From contig JBJOQW010000060.1 of NCBI GenBank assembly GCA_046049665.1, positions 1-64,000 on the forward strand: 64,000 nt of DNA, read 5' to 3'. Of this stretch, positions 37,331 through 45,815 are shown piece by piece. The position numbers and the translations under genes were made by a program. Below the pieces are notes generated by a model that saw nothing but the letters and a program-made list of their open reading frames with translations, was not told the origin of the DNA and did no database searches. How positions within the stretch are numbered: the first letter of the stretch is position 1; the number at the start of each line of letters is the position of its first letter. Origin of the DNA: JAAFHS01 sp046049665. GTDB taxonomy: Bacteria; Pseudomonadota; Alphaproteobacteria; Rhodobacterales; Rhodobacteraceae.

Positions 37331-37564
37331 ATGAGCGATATCGCAGCCCGCGTGAAGAAGATCGTGGTCGAGCATCTGGGCGTTGAAGAAGACAAGGTGA
37401 TCGAGAATGCCTCGTTCATTGATGATCTGGGCGCTGACAGCCTGGACACTGTCGAACTGGTGATGGCTTTCGAAGAAGAATTCGGGATCGAGATCCCTGA
37501 CGATGCCGCCGAAACCATTCAGACCTTCGGCGATGCCGTGAAATTCATCACCGAAGCGGCGTAA
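37331..37564 (+). CDS. acpP: Acyl carrier protein
   Basis: 77 residues, acidic. The phosphopantetheine attachment site is Ser37 in GADSLDTVELVMAFEEE. It carries growing acyl chains for fatty acid synthesis. A good GAGGAA-type site precedes the ATG, and a strong terminator follows 22 bases after the stop. fabF, often next to acpP, is not present; a GNAT gene follows instead. Confidence 0.98.
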   Translation: MSDIAARVKKIVVEHLGVEEDKVIENASFIDDLGADSLDTVELVMAFEEEFGIEIPDDAAETIQTFGDAVKFITEAA

Positions 37565-37586
37565 GCCCCCTTGGTGTGACCTTTTG

Positions 37587-37613
37587 AAAAGGCACCCTGC
37601 GGGGTGCCTTTTT
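37587..37613 (+). terminator. Rho-independent terminator of acpP
   Basis: AAAAGGCACCC (37587-37597) pairs with GGGTGCCTTTT (37602-37612) around TGCG, with a T run. The GNAT start lies only 16 bases after it. Confidence 0.9.
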
Positions 37614-37628
37614 GCATTTGGGGGGCTG

Positions 37629-38159
37629 ATGATTCCGACACTTGGAACGGACCGCCTGATCTTGCGGGCGATGCGGCGTGATGATTTCCCGGCCTTTGCG
37701 GCGCTTTGGGCGATGCCAGAGATGACGCGCTACAACCGGCCCGGTCCGCGCGATGAAACTGCAAGCTGGCGGTCGTTTCTGGCCAATGCGGGCAGTTGGG
37801 CCATGGATGGTATCGGGCAATGGGCGGTTTGCTGGCGGAACGGGGGGGCGTTTATCGGGCAGGTAGGGTTCTTTGATGCGCGCCGGGAACTGGGGGCAGA
37901 TTTTGATGCCGTGCCAGAATGTGGCTGGGCGGTGGCACCTGACATGCAGGGGCAGGGGGTGGCGACGGAGGCCTGCATCGCCGCGCACCGCTGGATGGAT
38001 GCGCGGGGGCCGGGGGAAACGGTGGCGATGATCGCGGCGGGCAATGTGGAATCAGAACGGCTGGCGATGAAACTGGGCTACCGGCAGTTCAGGGTGATGA
38101 CGCTGGATGGGGTGGCGATGGGGCTGTCGCGGCGCAGGGCAAAAGCCGCTGTCCCATGA
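37629..38159 (+). CDS. GNAT-family N-acetyltransferase
   Basis: 176 residues of the RimJ/RimL-like GNAT type: TDRLILRAMRRDDFPAF at the start, GWAVAPDMQGQGVATEAC as the acetyl-CoA binding loop (Q/RxxGxG/A form), and NVESERLAMKLGY near the end. The start at 37629 follows GGGGG closely and lies just after the acpP terminator. The terminator hairpin may reduce read-through and allow only weak expression from acpP. The substrate is unknown. Confidence 0.88.
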   Translation: MIPTLGTDRLILRAMRRDDFPAFAALWAMPEMTRYNRPGPRDETASWRSFLANAGSWAMDGIGQWAVCWRNGGAFIGQVGFFDARRELGADFDAVPECGWAVAPDMQGQGVATEACIAAHRWMDARGPGETVAMIAAGNVESERLAMKLGYRQFRVMTLDGVAMGLSRRRAKAAVP

Positions 38160-38253
38160 TGGGACAGTTTTGAAGCCAAGCAATATCAATGACTTGACTG
38201 TTCCGTATTCACGTTTTGTTAACTGCTGCCATGCCTTTGCAGGATATGCACCC

Positions 38254-38273
38254 AAAAATCTTGCAAGATTTTT
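38254..38273. repeat. 20-bp perfect palindrome with TTGCAA sites
   Basis: AAAAATCTTGCAAGATTTTT at 38254-38273, followed at once by TTTTGCAATT, so two TTGCAA units lie 12 bases apart. It sits between the convergent ends of the GNAT gene and the AraC-type gene. It has no loop, so it is a poor terminator and a better candidate operator. TTGCAA-type sites are known for ScfR/RamB-type regulators, but no such gene is nearby. Confidence 0.5.
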
Positions 38274-38346
38274 TGCAATTTTCTTGGACGAAAATGGGAC
38301 TGCTGCATCGGCGGTCTACCGAGTCCTGCGGTCTGCCCAACCCTGA

Positions 38347-39363
38347 TCAGATCGAAAGCCTGATCCCTGTGCCGCCACCCTGCGATCCGCGTTCGCGGTA
38401 GGGGGTGGTGTTGTAATGCGACCGGTAGCATTTGGAAAAATGCGACGGGGAGGCAAAGCCGCAGGCAAGCGCCACGTTGATCACGCTCATATCCGTTTGC
38501 AGCAGCAGGTTGCGCGCCTTTTGCAAACGCAGTTCCATGTAATACCGCTTTGGGCTGCGGTTCAGGTACCGCGCGAACAGGCGTTCCAGCTGGCGCGTGC
38601 TCATCCCCACATCTTCGGCCAGATCGGCAGGCGACATCGGGTCTTCGATGTTGCCTTCCATCATGTGGATGACCTGGCTTAGTTTCGGGTGGCGCACGCC
38701 GATGCGGGTGGGCACGGACAGGCGCTGCGTATCCTGATCGGTGCGGATCGTGGAATAGATCATCAGGTCGGCCACATTATTGGCCATGTCTTCCCCGTGG
38801 TCAGCGGCAATGATGCGCAGCATGAGGTCGATCGAGCTGATCCCGCCCGCAGTGGACCAACGGTTGCCATCCATCACAAAGACGGATTTCGACAGCTTCA
38901 CCTCTTCGAATTCCTCGGCAAAGCCATCGTGGTTTTCCCAATGAACGGTCGCTTTCTTACCATCAAGCAGGCCCGCCTTGGCCAAGGCATAGGCGCCGGT
39001 GCAAAGGCCACCGATCGTCACACCGCGGCGCGCCTCGCGCCGCAGCCAGTTGACCACGCCCTTGGTGGTGGTGTGCTGAATATCAAGGCCGCCACAGACA
39101 AGCACGGTGTCATCACGCTCAACCTCGTCCAGCCCAAGGTCCAGCCGGAAGGTTGCGCCGTTCGAGCAGGTTTTTTCCACGCCGCCCTCGCCCGCAAGGG
39201 CCCAGGTATACAGCGGATAGCCTGCGACGTGGTTGGCCAGCCGCAAGGGTTCAATCGCGCCGGCGAAGTTGATCATGGTAAAGCGGTCCAGCAGCAGAAA
39301 CACAAAGCGGCGGGGGGCCGTTGTCTTGGTGACCTGAGTTGCCTTGCGCTGAGGGCTTTGCAT
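38347..39363 (-). CDS. GlxA-family transcriptional regulator (DJ-1/PfpI domain + AraC HTH)
   Basis: 338 residues from the ATG at 39361-39363. An N-terminal class I glutamine-amidotransferase-like domain (about 20-195) retains a Cys in GGLCTGAYALAKAGLLDG. The C-terminal AraC double helix-turn-helix domain shows MSPADLAEDVGMSTRQLERLF and CGFASPSHFSKCYR. The layout matches GbdR/CdhR-type activators of glycine betaine or carnitine catabolism, but no such target gene lies next to it, so the effector is unknown. The frame continues upstream to 39558, but the ATG at 39363 has AGG upstream and begins the conserved part. It is divergent from the small membrane protein gene at 39504. Confidence 0.88.
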   Translation of the reverse strand: MQSPQRKATQVTKTTAPRRFVFLLLDRFTMINFAGAIEPLRLANHVAGYPLYTWALAGEGGVEKTCSNGATFRLDLGLDEVERDDTVLVCGGLDIQHTTTKGVVNWLRREARRGVTIGGLCTGAYALAKAGLLDGKKATVHWENHDGFAEEFEEVKLSKSVFVMDGNRWSTAGGISSIDLMLRIIAADHGEDMANNVADLMIYSTIRTDQDTQRLSVPTRIGVRHPKLSQVIHMMEGNIEDPMSPADLAEDVGMSTRQLERLFARYLNRSPKRYYMELRLQKARNLLLQTDMSVINVALACGFASPSHFSKCYRSHYNTTPYRERGSQGGGTGIRLSI

Positions 39364-39503
39364 CGGTGCGACCTGATTGCGTCGGTATTGGCACATGCAA
39401 ACTACAAATCCTGCCTGTCTGCAAGCTGCATCCTGATCGGAAACAGCGATCTCTTTGTGGCCTGCTGCTTGACAGGGGGCGGGCGAGGGAAAAGACTGCG
39501 GGC

Positions 39504-39866
39504 ATGCGCAAGATGTTTCGGCTTCACCCCTACCTGACGACGGCCTTTGTCGTGTCATCGGTCTTGGCGGTTGGCTTTCTGATCAAGATCACCTTGGGCA
39601 TCATCGGGTGGGAAGGGGGCAGGCCCGGCCCTGTCCGGCCATGGATGACGGTGGGGCTTGTGGCGGAAAACTGGGGGTTGGAGCCGCGCGCGATTGATGC
39701 AGCAGCAGGCCTGCCGGAACCGGTGGAGGGCCGGCCTTTCACATTGCAGGAAATCGCGGATGCGCGGGGTGTGCCGGTTGAAGAGATTATCAAACTGGTC
39801 GAAGACACGGTGCGGCAGATGAAGCGGGCCGAACATGGTGGCCATGGTGGCGGCGCAGACCCATGA
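39504..39866 (+). CDS. Small membrane-anchored protein of unknown function
   Basis: 120 residues from the ATG at 39504; a second start at 39513 is possible. One N-terminal membrane segment (AFVVSSVLAVGFLIKITLGII). A short soluble part follows with a helix pattern TLQEIADARGVPVEEIIKLVEDTV that looks like a small HTH or helical hairpin, then a His/Gly-rich end (AEHGGHGGG). Its stop overlaps the DedA start by four bases, so it is translated together with the membrane protein downstream. Confidence 0.75.
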   Translation: MRKMFRLHPYLTTAFVVSSVLAVGFLIKITLGIIGWEGGRPGPVRPWMTVGLVAENWGLEPRAIDAAAGLPEPVEGRPFTLQEIADARGVPVEEIIKLVEDTVRQMKRAEHGGHGGGADP

Positions 39867-40447
39867 CAGACTGGCTGCTGGCGCTTGTGCCAACCTATGG
39901 GCCGTGGTTGCTGTTTGGCGCAACATTCCTGTCCTGCATGGCCTTGCCCATTCCGGCGTCGATCCTGATGCTGGCAGCAGGTGGATTTGTTGCGGCGGGT
40001 GATCTGGCCCTTGCCACCACGGCGGGCGCGGCCTTGGCCGGGGCGGTGGCTGGCGATCAGGCAGGTTATGCCGCCGGGCGGTTTGGTGTGGCAGGAATAT
40101 TGCGTGGGGCGGAAGGCAAATCAGCGTTGCTGGCGCGGGCGACGCAGATGCTGGCACAAAAGGGGGGGCTGGCTGTGTATGTCACGCGCTGGCTGATTTC
40201 CGCGCTTGGGCCCTATGTCAATCTGGCAGGCGGGGCGGCGCGCATGCCTTGGGCGCGTTTTACCCTATGGTCGGTGCTGGGCGAAGGCACCTGGGTGGCG
40301 CTTTACGTGGGCCTTGGGCGCAGTTTTGCAGGCAATCTGGAGGCGGCCTCGGCGCAGGCGGTCAGTATTCTGGGCTTTCTTGCTGCGGGGGCGGTAGCTG
40401 TGGGATTGGGATACGTGTTGCTGCGGGCCATGCGTGGCGGGCATTAG
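39863..40447 (+). CDS. DedA-family (SNARE-associated type) membrane protein
   Basis: 194 residues with several hydrophobic helices. The DedA family pattern is visible: PIPASILMLAAGGFVAAGDL, GDQAGYAAGRFG, then RWLISALGPYVNLAGGAARM, holding the conserved Arg and Gly-Pro, and a WVALYVGLG helix. DedA proteins move or flip lipid carriers across the inner membrane; the precise substrate is unknown here. ATGA overlap with the preceding gene. Confidence 0.88.
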   Translation: MTDWLLALVPTYGPWLLFGATFLSCMALPIPASILMLAAGGFVAAGDLALATTAGAALAGAVAGDQAGYAAGRFGVAGILRGAEGKSALLARATQMLAQKGGLAVYVTRWLISALGPYVNLAGGAARMPWARFTLWSVLGEGTWVALYVGLGRSFAGNLEAASAQAVSILGFLAAGAVAVGLGYVLLRAMRGGH

Positions 40448-40530
40448 CCGCGCAACTTCCCGTTTGCGCTGCCTTGTGACAGACCCTATAACCCAGCCGA
40501 ATTATGCGGAAATCGACAAAGGACAGGGCC

Positions 40531-41901
40531 ATGACCAAGGGCTGGACCAAATCAGACTGGCGCGCGAAGCCGCGGGTGCAGATGCCGGATTATCCGGATC
40601 AGGCGGCCCTGAACGCGGTTGAGGCGCAACTGGCAAAGTACCCGCCTTTGGTGTTTGCAGGCGAAGCGCGCAAGCTGAAGCGGCAGCTGGCACTGGCGGC
40701 CGAGGGCAAGGCGTTTCTGCTGCAGGGTGGGGATTGCGCGGAATCATTCGCGGAATTCAGCGCGGACAATATCCGCGACACGTTCCGCGTGATGCTACAG
40801 ATGGCCGTGGTGCTGACCTATGGCGCGAAGGTGCCGGTCATCAAGGTGGGGCGTATGGCGGGGCAGTTTGCCAAGCCGCGTTCGGCGCCGACCGAAGTGA
40901 TTGATGGTGTGGAATACCCAAGCTACCGGGGCGATATCATCAATGGCTTTGACGCCACGGTTGAATCGCGCAGGCCCGATCCGGGCCGCATGCTGCAGGC
41001 CTATACGCAGGCGGCGGCCAGCCTGAACCTGCTGCGCGCCTTCAGCACGGGTGGTTTTGCCGACATCCACCGGGTGCACAGCTGGACGCTGGGCTTTGCG
41101 GAGCATGACAAGGCGGAACGCTACCGCGAGCTTTCGAACCGCATTTCGGATGCGCTGGATTTCATGAATGCAGCGGGTGTGAATGGCGATACCAGCAATG
41201 CGCTGGCAACGGTGGATTTCTACACCAGCCACGAGGCACTGCTGCTGGAATACGAAGAGGCGCTGTGCCGGATTGACAGCATCACGGGCCTGCCGGTTGC
41301 AGGGTCTGGCCACATGATCTGGATCGGGGATCGGACACGCCAGCCAGACGGGGCGCATGTGGAATTCTGCCGTGGGGTGCAAAACCCGATTGGTCTGAAA
41401 TGCGGGCCGACGACGACGGCGGATGATCTGAAGGTGCTGATGGCCAAGCTGAACCCAGCCAATGAGGCGGGGCGCCTGACACTGATCGCGCGGTTTGGTG
41501 CGGGCAAGGTAGCTGAGAACCTGCCGCGTCTGATCAAAGCGGTGCGTGAGGAAGGTGCGAATGTGCTGTGGTCTTGCGATCCGATGCACGGCAATACGAT
41601 CAAGGCGGCATCAGGCTACAAGACGCGGCCGTTTGACAGCGTTCTGCGCGAAGTGCGCGAGTTCTTTGGCATCCACAAGGCCGAAGGCACCATTCCGGGC
41701 GGCGTGCATTTTGAAATGACGGGTCAGGATGTGACCGAATGCACGGGCGGTCTGCGCGCGGTTTCAGATGAGGACCTGTCGGATCGGTATCACACGGCCT
41801 GCGATCCGCGCCTGAATGCAAGCCAGTCGCTGGAGCTGGCGTTCCTTGTGGCGGAAGAGCTGTCTGCCATGCGCAGTTCGGGTCAGCGCATCGCGCTGTA
41901 A
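40531..41901 (+). CDS. Class II 3-deoxy-7-phosphoheptulonate (DAHP) synthase
   Basis: First step of the shikimate pathway: phosphoenolpyruvate plus erythrose 4-phosphate. 456 residues, the plant-like class II type. Motifs seen are LLQGGDCAESFAEFS, VIKVGRMAGQFAKPRS, GDIINGFDATVESRRPDP, WSCDPMHGNT and VHFEMTGQDVTECTGG, which hold the metal and substrate residues of the family. The ATG at 40531 has AAAGGA seven bases upstream; an in-frame ATG at 40504 is weaker. A terminator follows. Confidence 0.96.
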   Translation: MTKGWTKSDWRAKPRVQMPDYPDQAALNAVEAQLAKYPPLVFAGEARKLKRQLALAAEGKAFLLQGGDCAESFAEFSADNIRDTFRVMLQMAVVLTYGAKVPVIKVGRMAGQFAKPRSAPTEVIDGVEYPSYRGDIINGFDATVESRRPDPGRMLQAYTQAAASLNLLRAFSTGGFADIHRVHSWTLGFAEHDKAERYRELSNRISDALDFMNAAGVNGDTSNALATVDFYTSHEALLLEYEEALCRIDSITGLPVAGSGHMIWIGDRTRQPDGAHVEFCRGVQNPIGLKCGPTTTADDLKVLMAKLNPANEAGRLTLIARFGAGKVAENLPRLIKAVREEGANVLWSCDPMHGNTIKAASGYKTRPFDSVLREVREFFGIHKAEGTIPGGVHFEMTGQDVTECTGGLRAVSDEDLSDRYHTACDPRLNASQSLELAFLVAEELSAMRSSGQRIAL

Positions 41902-41922
41902 GGCGCGGGTGATGGGCAAAAG

Positions 41923-41949
41923 GGCCCAGGCGTGAAAGCCCGGGCCTTT
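41923..41949. terminator. Bidirectional terminator
   Basis: GGCCCAGGC (41923-41931) pairs with GCCCGGGCC (41938-41946) with one mismatch and a 6-base loop. T residues follow on the plus strand and TTTT on the minus strand. It separates the DAHP synthase gene and the convergent PAS gene. Confidence 0.75.
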
Positions 41950-41950
41950 G

Positions 41951-42595
41951 TCATTTCACAACGCGCAGGTAGGGCACGGCAGAGGGGCGGGTCTCGGGGT
42001 GCCGGAAGGGAACCGTCTCTTCCGCAAAGACCGGAATGCGCCGGGCGACCTCGGGCGGCACCAACGGGGCGGTCTGATCAAGCGCCTCACAGGTTGTGCG
42101 CAGGATGTGAAACCGCCGGGGTGTGCGCCCGGCGGTGCCGCGCAGCACAAGGCAGCCCAGCAGCAGGTCAGGTGCATCCGTTTCGCCGCGCATTGGCAGC
42201 AGCAACATTTGCCCCATCAGCGCCGGCCTGCCCAAGCCGCGTTCCGCCTCCATCCGCAGGGTTACGGCGGTTTTGCCAGTGAAGACCTTGGTGAGCGCTG
42301 TTTCCAGTTCGGCGCGCGCCATCGGGTCAAACAACGCCGATAGCGGCATGCCGCGCAGTTCCATGCCCATCAGATCGGTGAAGGTTGCGCCTGCCAAGCG
42401 AACCCGTGCGAGCCCCGGCGCAATCTGTTCAGCAATCACGGTCTGGTGCAGGCAATATTTCAGGCCGCGCGGGTCAAGATCAGCCCGGCGCGGCAGGCCA
42501 CCACTGGGGCGCAGCGCCTCCCAGTAGCCGCGCAGTTCTGCAAAGGGCGCAATTGCCGCCCCTCCAGGCCCGACATTATCCATATCAATGACCAT
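41951..42595 (-). CDS. PAS_5-type sensory protein
   Basis: 214 residues with no output domain. It matches the alphaproteobacterial PAS_5 group: ELRGYWEALRPSGGLPRRADLDPRGLKYCL, given here as spanning residues ~21-50, followed by VIAEQIAPGLARVRLAGATFTDLMGMELRGMP. In related proteins this fold is used as a small stand-alone sensor or regulator. Ligand and partner are unknown. It reads away from yicC; the 217 bases between them hold the divergent promoters and an AT-rich stretch near 42720-42780. Confidence 0.85.
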   Translation of the reverse strand: MVIDMDNVGPGGAAIAPFAELRGYWEALRPSGGLPRRADLDPRGLKYCLHQTVIAEQIAPGLARVRLAGATFTDLMGMELRGMPLSALFDPMARAELETALTKVFTGKTAVTLRMEAERGLGRPALMGQMLLLPMRGETDAPDLLLGCLVLRGTAGRTPRRFHILRTTCEALDQTAPLVPPEVARRIPVFAEETVPFRHPETRPSAVPYLRVVK

Positions 42596-42812
42596 AACCC
42601 CAGTCCCCGTCTGCCCCAGTTCGCGTCCGCACCATTGCCACCTGCCTGCCCGTTGTCGCGTGGCCCGCCCTCTGTTAAGCGAGTGGGGTGCGCGCGTGCT
42701 TTGGCGGCAGCGTTAGCAATGTTTTAATATAACCGCTTACGTCGGGTTTCGGGAAACAAAGTTAGAAAATGGTAAACGCAGAGCACCTTACACCGCATGA
42801 CAGGGTCATGGC

Positions 42813-43700
42813 ATGACCGTGTCGATGACCGGATTTGCAGCGGGGCGCGGGCAGGGGGCAAAGGCCAGCTGGGTCTGGGATCTGCGCGGCGTGAATGGCA
42901 AGGGCCTTGATCTGCGCCTGCGCGTGCCCGACTGGATTGATGGGCTGGAGGCAGCTATCCGCACGGAACTGGGCCGCTGCGTGGCGCGCGGCAACATCAG
43001 CCTGACATTGCGCGTGGCGCGCGATGTGGAAGATGAGGGGGCCCTACGCCTGAACGCGGCAGCTTTGCAGGCGGCGCTGCGCGCAATGGGCGATGTGGAA
43101 CAGGCCGCGATGGCGGCAGGCGTGACGCTGGCGCAACCCTCGCCCGCCGATGTGCTGGCGCTGCGCGGTGTTCTGGAACAGGCGGGTGCCGAGGCTGACC
43201 CCGCCCCCTTGCGCGCGGCGATTCTGGCTGACCTTCCCGCCCTGATTGCGGCGTTTCAGGACATGCGCGCATCCGAAGGGCGCGCCTTGCAGGAACTGAT
43301 TGCCAGCCAGATTGACCAGATCGCTCAGCTTGTGACCGCCGCGAAAGCCGCCGCCGAAGCGCGCCGCCCCGCCGTGCAGACCGCCCTGCAGGATGCCATT
43401 GCCCGCGTCATCGCCGAAAGCGTTGATCCGGCCCGTCTGGCACAGGAACTGGCGCTATTGGCCGTGAAGGCGGATGTGACCGAGGAGCTTGACCGTCTTG
43501 GTGCCCATATCACCGCCGCGCGGGCCCTGCTGCATGAGGCGGGCCCTGTGGGGCGCAAGTTTGATTTCCTGATGCAGGAATTCATGCGCGAGGCGAATAC
43601 GCTGTGTTCCAAATCAGCCGATATTGCGCTGACGCGGATCGGGCTTGATCTGAAAACCGTGATCGACCAGTTGCGTGAACAAGTGCAGAATGTGGAATGA
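42813..43700 (+). CDS. yicC: YicC/YloC-family endoribonuclease
   Basis: 295 residues, standard length. The family start MTVSMTGFAAGRG, the motif WDLRGVNGKGLDLRLRVPD and the C-terminal KFDFLMQEFMREANTLCSKSAD, spanning residues ~250-273, are all present. E. coli YicC takes part in RNA decay. It overlaps gmk by four bases, the common yicC-gmk arrangement. Confidence 0.95.
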   Translation: MTVSMTGFAAGRGQGAKASWVWDLRGVNGKGLDLRLRVPDWIDGLEAAIRTELGRCVARGNISLTLRVARDVEDEGALRLNAAALQAALRAMGDVEQAAMAAGVTLAQPSPADVLALRGVLEQAGAEADPAPLRAAILADLPALIAAFQDMRASEGRALQELIASQIDQIAQLVTAAKAAAEARRPAVQTALQDAIARVIAESVDPARLAQELALLAVKADVTEELDRLGAHITAARALLHEAGPVGRKFDFLMQEFMREANTLCSKSADIALTRIGLDLKTVIDQLREQVQNVE

Positions 43701-44338
43701 CCATGCAGCGTAAGGGCCTTTTGCTGATCCTGTCATCGCCTTCGGGGGCGGGAAAATCGACGCTGGCGCGCAGGCTGATGGCATGGGATCCGACCATGCG
43801 CTTTTCGGTGTCAGCCACCACGCGCGCGCCCCGGCCGGGTGAGGTGGACGGGCGCGAGTATTTCTTCCGCAGCCATGCCGAGTTTGAAGAGATGGTGGCG
43901 GCGGGCCAGATGCTGGAACATGCGACGGTATTTGACAACCGCTATGGCAGCCCGCGCGCGCCGGTTGAGGCGGCCATGGCGGAAGGGCGCGATACCCTCT
44001 TTGATATTGACTGGCAGGGCGGGCAGCAAATTCGCGCCTCGGCTTTGGCGCGGGATGTGGTTTCGGTATTCATCCTGCCACCGTCGATTGCAGAACTGGA
44101 CCGGCGGCTGCGGACGCGGGGGCAGGATAGTGCCGAGGTGATTGCGGGGCGGATGGCGAAATCGGAATCGGAAATCAGCCACTGGGGTGAATATGACTAT
44201 GTCATCGTCAATGACGATATTGACAAGTCTTTCAATGCGTTGACGACCATTCTTCAGGCGGAGCGTATGCGGCGTGACCGCCAGCCGGGCCTGCCGGATT
44301 TCATCCGTGACCTGCAGCAGGAGTTTGCCGCAAGATGA
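43697..44338 (+). CDS. gmk: Guanylate kinase
   Basis: Phosphorylates GMP to GDP. 213 residues. P-loop SSPSGAGKSTLARRL (about residues 13-27), GMP-binding SATTRAPRPGEVDGREYFF, and FDIDWQGGQQIR further on. A four-base ATGA overlap joins it to yicC upstream and to the carbonic anhydrase-like gene downstream; an internal ATG two codons in is an equal candidate. Confidence 0.97.
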   Translation: MTMQRKGLLLILSSPSGAGKSTLARRLMAWDPTMRFSVSATTRAPRPGEVDGREYFFRSHAEFEEMVAAGQMLEHATVFDNRYGSPRAPVEAAMAEGRDTLFDIDWQGGQQIRASALARDVVSVFILPPSIAELDRRLRTRGQDSAEVIAGRMAKSESEISHWGEYDYVIVNDDIDKSFNALTTILQAERMRRDRQPGLPDFIRDLQQEFAAR

Positions 44339-44853
44339 TTTACGAACTTGATGGGATCATGCCCGAAATTCACCCCGACGCCTGGATCGCACCGGGGGCG
44401 CATGTGATGGGCAAGGTTCGGATCGGGGCGGGGGCGTCGGTCTGGTTCGGGGCGGTGCTGCGGGGGGATAATGAGTGGATCACGGTGGGTGAGGACACGA
44501 ATATCCAGGAAAACAGCGTGCTGCATACGGATTGGGGTTATCCGCTGACAATTGGCGCGCGCTGCACGATTGGCCACAAGGCGATGCTGCATGGCTGTGT
44601 GATTGCCGACGGGTCACTGATCGGCATGGGGGCCACGGTGCTGAACGGGGCGCAGATCGGGGCGGGCTGCCTGATTGGGGCCTGTGCGCTGGTCACGGAA
44701 GGCAAGGTGATTGCGGACGGATCGTTGGTGATGGGCGCGCCGGGGCGCGTGGTGCGCGCAGTTGATGATGAGGGGCGGGCACGGCTGCTGGCCTCGGCTG
44801 CGGGCTATGCGGCGAATGCGCAGCGGTTCAAGCAGGGGTTGGTTGCGCGCTAG
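44335..44853 (+). CDS. Gamma-class carbonic anhydrase family protein
   Basis: 172 residues of left-handed beta-helix hexapeptide repeats (IGAGASVWFGAVLRGD, ITVGEDTNIQENSVLHTD, IGARCTIGHKAMLHGCVI). The three His metal ligands are in place (SVLHTD, TIGHKAMLHG), so a zinc-type active site is plausible. Members include active carbonic anhydrases and proteins of unknown activity. Overlaps gmk by four bases. It ends 11 bases before the iolR operator. Confidence 0.9.
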   Translation: MIYELDGIMPEIHPDAWIAPGAHVMGKVRIGAGASVWFGAVLRGDNEWITVGEDTNIQENSVLHTDWGYPLTIGARCTIGHKAMLHGCVIADGSLIGMGATVLNGAQIGAGCLIGACALVTEGKVIADGSLVMGAPGRVVRAVDDEGRARLLASAAGYAANAQRFKQGLVAR

Positions 44854-44864
44854 CTGTTGCAAAA

Positions 44865-44882
44865 ATGGAATAATTGTTCCAT
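44865..44882 (+). promoter_or_regulatory. Operator of the inositol regulator, site 1 (before iolR)
   Basis: ATGGAATAATTGTTCCAT: a perfect six-base inverted repeat around six bases, holding GGAA-N6-TTCC. This is the motif described for rhizobial IolR. It lies 29 bases before the chosen iolR start, so the regulator probably controls itself. Confidence 0.75.
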
Positions 44883-44910
44883 TATGGGTCATGATCGCGA
44901 GGGCCCTTTG

Positions 44911-45729
44911 ATGACAAAGCCGCAAACGGCACCCACCACGATTGAAACGTTTCGTGACCGGTTGGCTGAAGTCAGCCCCGATCTGCCGCGGCGTTTGCGG
45001 CAATGCGCAGATTTCATTGCGGGAAACCTTGACCGGATCGCGGTGTCAACGGTGGCTGAGATTGCGGCGGGGGCGGATGTGCCGCCATCGGCGGTGATGC
45101 GGTTTTGCCAGATTCTGGGGTTCAGCGGGTTTTCGGACATGCAAAGGCTGTTCCGTGATGCCTATGCGCCGGGTCTGCCCGATTATGCCACACGGCTGCG
45201 CAACCTGCAGGCAGGCAGCCCTGCGGCGATTCTGGCGGAATTTGTTGAGGCGGGGCGTTTGTCATTGGAAAACATGGCAAAAACGCTGGACCCGGTGGCG
45301 CTGGATGCGGCGGTGGCGGTGCTGGCGCGGGCGGGGGTGGTGCATATTGCGGGGCGGCGGCGGTCTTTTCCGATTGCGGCCTACTTTGGCTATATCTTTG
45401 AAAAGCTGGCTGTGCCGGCGCTTTTGCATGATGGGGTTGGCCAGTTGGACAACAGCCATGTGCTGCGCCCCGGCGATGCGCTGATTGCCATCACCTTTGC
45501 GCCTTATGCGGAAGAAACCCATGCGCTGGCGCAAGCGGCCATTGCGCGCGGGGTGCCGGTGGTGCTGCTGACAGACCGGTTGACCAGCCCCTTGGCGCGG
45601 CAGGCGCAGGCGGTTCTGACCATTGCCGAGGTTGATTTCGGGGCGTTCCGCGCGCCAACGGCAACGCTGGCGGTTGCTGTTTCCCTGGCCGTGGCCGTGG
45701 CTGCGGCGCGTGACTCTGGCCACGAATAG
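44911..45729 (+). CDS. iolR: MurR/RpiR-family regulator of inositol catabolism (IolR-like)
   Basis: 272 residues from the ATG at 44911, with GAGGG upstream; the open frame from 44857 would run through the operator. The N-terminal HTH_6 domain shows AEIAAGADVPPSAVMRFCQILGFSGFSDMQ around residues 49-78. The C-terminal SIS sugar-phosphate-binding domain (about 110-265) includes VVHIAGRRRSFPIAAYFGYI and DALIAITFAPYAEETHALA. It precedes the iol genes, and GGAA-N6-TTCC palindromes lie before it and before iolC, which together support IolR. The likely inducer is an inositol intermediate, as in other IolR proteins (inference). Confidence 0.88.
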   Translation: MTKPQTAPTTIETFRDRLAEVSPDLPRRLRQCADFIAGNLDRIAVSTVAEIAAGADVPPSAVMRFCQILGFSGFSDMQRLFRDAYAPGLPDYATRLRNLQAGSPAAILAEFVEAGRLSLENMAKTLDPVALDAAVAVLARAGVVHIAGRRRSFPIAAYFGYIFEKLAVPALLHDGVGQLDNSHVLRPGDALIAITFAPYAEETHALAQAAIARGVPVVLLTDRLTSPLARQAQAVLTIAEVDFGAFRAPTATLAVAVSLAVAVAAARDSGHE

Positions 45730-45749
45730 GGCTTTTACCGTGCGCCAAA

Positions 45750-45767
45750 ATGGAATAAATATTCTAT
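45750..45767 (+). promoter_or_regulatory. Operator of the inositol regulator, site 2 (before iolC)
   Basis: ATGGAATAAATATTCTAT: same layout as site 1 with GGAA-N6-TTCT, one mismatch in the right arm. It is 48 bases before the iolC start, well placed for repression of iolCDEB. Confidence 0.75.
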
Positions 45768-45815
45768 GAACCTTGCCCGCCGAATCTGTGGTGGGTCGCA
45801 GGTCCGGGGGGTGCG

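Noticed and set aside
38347..39363. Assigning the AraC-type gene as GbdR of betaine catabolism
   Set aside because: Domain layout fits, but no betaine or carnitine gene is near, so the specific name is not supported.
41923..41949. Riboswitch for the DAHP synthase gene
   Set aside because: It lies after the stop codon and is a simple hairpin shared by convergent genes, i.e. a terminator.
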